64,000 nucleotides of DNA, taken from positions 62,001 through 126,000 of the forward strand of contig CALXXZ010000002.1 in the NCBI GenBank assembly GCA_944392805.1, given 5' to 3'. Below, piece after piece: positions 63,272-64,000 of this stretch. Under the pieces are notes generated by a model. It searched no databases and was not told the DNA's origin. It saw only the letters and a program-made list of their open reading frames with translations. The position numbers were made by a program, and so were the translations under genes. Source of the DNA: an uncultured Clostridia bacterium (GTDB lineage: Bacteria > Bacillota > Clostridia > TANB77 > CAG-508). Within the stretch, counting starts at the first letter, position 1, and each line of letters begins with the position of its first letter.

Positions 63272-63790
63272 TCAGTTCTTAGAAAAGCCCGGATAGAGTT
63301 GTTCTGCTAAATCAAGCATCTCATCAAAATTTCTTCTATGCCACAGATCATACACAGCAACCCAGTTACTCTGTTTCTCTATGTTGTGATAATTCTGACC
63401 AATCACATCAAAATGCAGTGACTCAAACATATGAACCACAATCTTGTTGTGAATACGGGTTTGGATATATGCATAGTCATATTTCTGTGCTTTAAGTTCT
63501 TCCAGAACTTGCAACAAAGCTTCCTTAGCATATCCTCTTTTCTGACAATTGGGAAACACATAGATTCCATTAATCTTGGCACATTTAGCCGTTGAAAAAT
63601 GAATCATCATGTATCCTACTGTTTCTCCATCGTCGTTGAGTTCATAAATAACTCTTGTTCCATCTTTGAATGTTGCTTCGTTCTTCTGAATCCATGTTGA
63701 GTAATATGGATACTCTCCTATAAATTCTTCAGTCAAACTCCGCAATCCCTCTTGAATTCTTTCAGTTTCTTTCAGCTGTATGATTTTCAT
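63272..63790 (-). CDS. GNAT family N-acetyltransferase
   Basis: The 172-residue protein has a GNAT core: strand 4 with GYMMIHFSTAKCAKINGIYVF and motif A CQKRGYAKEALLQVLEEL near residue 90 (the Arg/Gln-x-x-Gly-x-Ala acetyl-CoA loop), then FESLHFDVIGQNYHNIEK near residue 135. The substrate is unknown. AAAGGAG lies 8 bases before the ATG. Base composition is GC-richer than the rest of the window and codons such as CTG, CGG and AGC are frequent, which suggests recent gain. The ASCH gene upstream shares this composition and is 18 bases away. Confidence 0.9.
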   Translation of the reverse strand: MKIIQLKETERIQEGLRSLTEEFIGEYPYYSTWIQKNEATFKDGTRVIYELNDDGETVGYMMIHFSTAKCAKINGIYVFPNCQKRGYAKEALLQVLEELKAQKYDYAYIQTRIHNKIVVHMFESLHFDVIGQNYHNIEKQSNWVAVYDLWHRRNFDEMLDLAEQLYPGFSKN

Positions 63791-63808
63791 CTTGCATGCT
63801 CCTTTCTG

Positions 63809-64000
63809 TTATTCGTCAGCATCATAATTCCAAATGTTCAAATGTCCTTTTGCAGGAATTGGTTCATCAAGAACTTCTACATCTTCCAAAATCCAAGCAT
63901 ATCTTCCTAAGCTATATTCTCCGCATAAGAATTCTTGCTTGTCTTTCTGAATTCTGTCCAAAAATTCCTGATCCATATATACACAATCTACCAATTTGCA
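63809..64000 (-). CDS. ASCH domain protein, C-terminal part only
   Basis: The visible 64 codons (ending YAWILEDVEVLDEPIPAKGHLNIWNYD...) match the end of ASCH-domain proteins, with LVDCVYMDQEFLDRI, EYSLGRYAWILEDV and the closing IPAKGHLNIW. The frame is open to the window edge, so the start lies outside; the codon at 63992-63994 is not a likely start. ASCH proteins have a beta-barrel fold that binds RNA or modified nucleotides. Codon use is GC-richer than the neighbouring genes, as for the GNAT gene. Confidence 0.82.
   Translation of the reverse strand, partial: CKLVDCVYMDQEFLDRIQKDKQEFLCGEYSLGRYAWILEDVEVLDEPIPAKGHLNIWNYDADE

Noticed and set aside
1..64000. CRISPR array
   Set aside because: No regularly spaced direct repeats with unique spacers and no cas genes were seen; the GGGGACAGTCCCC units are too few and irregular.

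Overview
The window is a very AT-rich chromosomal segment of a Firmicute, most likely an uncultured gut-type member of the class Clostridia. This rests on the rimP-nusA-ylxR-infB-rbfA-nrnA-truB order, a T-box leader on thrS, strong AGGAGG ribosome-binding sites, sporulation-type membrane proteins (YlbJ, SpoVB-like, YtxC) and the standard code with TGA as stop. Most genes lie on the minus strand. I see no phage, plasmid, CRISPR or rRNA genes.

Layout. 1-2.1 kb: the 5' part of pnp, rpsO with structured leaders, and a DUF4160/DUF2442 pair. 2.2-7.3 kb: ABC transporter pair, a membrane-anchored unknown, a DUF4116-repeat protein and an amidohydrolase. 7.4-18 kb: a DNA-repair neighbourhood (recN, comEB, uvrA, uvrB) interrupted by a pilin-like surface protein whose C-terminal lectin-type tail is cut off by a frameshift, and by two small genes of different base composition. 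18-28.6 kb: methyltransferase, Na+/Ca2+ exchanger-type antiporter, secreted nuclease, guanine deaminase, M14 peptidase, a zincin-like protein, a hybrid histidine kinase, and a Pro/Lys-rich plus TPR pair. 28.7-33.4 kb: thrS with T-box leader, LPxAG surface protein, ychF, tRNA-Gln, YgjP-type metallohydrolase. 33.6-44.3 kb: ylbJ facing a long operon rimP-nusA-ylxR-infB-rbfA-nrnA-truB-metG-deacetylase. 44.4-54.2 kb: VanW protein, SpoVB-like flippase, acyl-ACP thioesterase, pgi, rpe, a DUF4912/GH57 glucan-branching pair, ytxC. 54.2-62.2 kb: two back-to-back ABC transporter pairs, a monofunctional glycosyltransferase, a GntR-controlled third ABC pair and an XRE regulator. 62.4-64 kb: tatD, a GNAT acetyltransferase and a truncated ASCH-domain gene.

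Notable non-coding content: a dispersed palindromic repeat family (GGGGACAGTCCCC and GGGGACGGTCC types) sitting next to stop codons or inside leaders, including one element of about 190 bp that folds as a long hairpin and one copy lying between the ribosome-binding site and start codon of a thioesterase gene; an rpsO leader whose hairpin loop is complementary to its own Shine-Dalgarno; a long imperfect hairpin before pnp; a shared 13-base motif in the uvrA and uvrB promoters; and a palindromic operator over the gntR promoter. The strongest candidate for something unusual is the frameshifted C-type-lectin tail at 12733-12843, which resembles the variable region of a diversity-generating retroelement target, although no reverse transcriptase or template repeat lies in the window.
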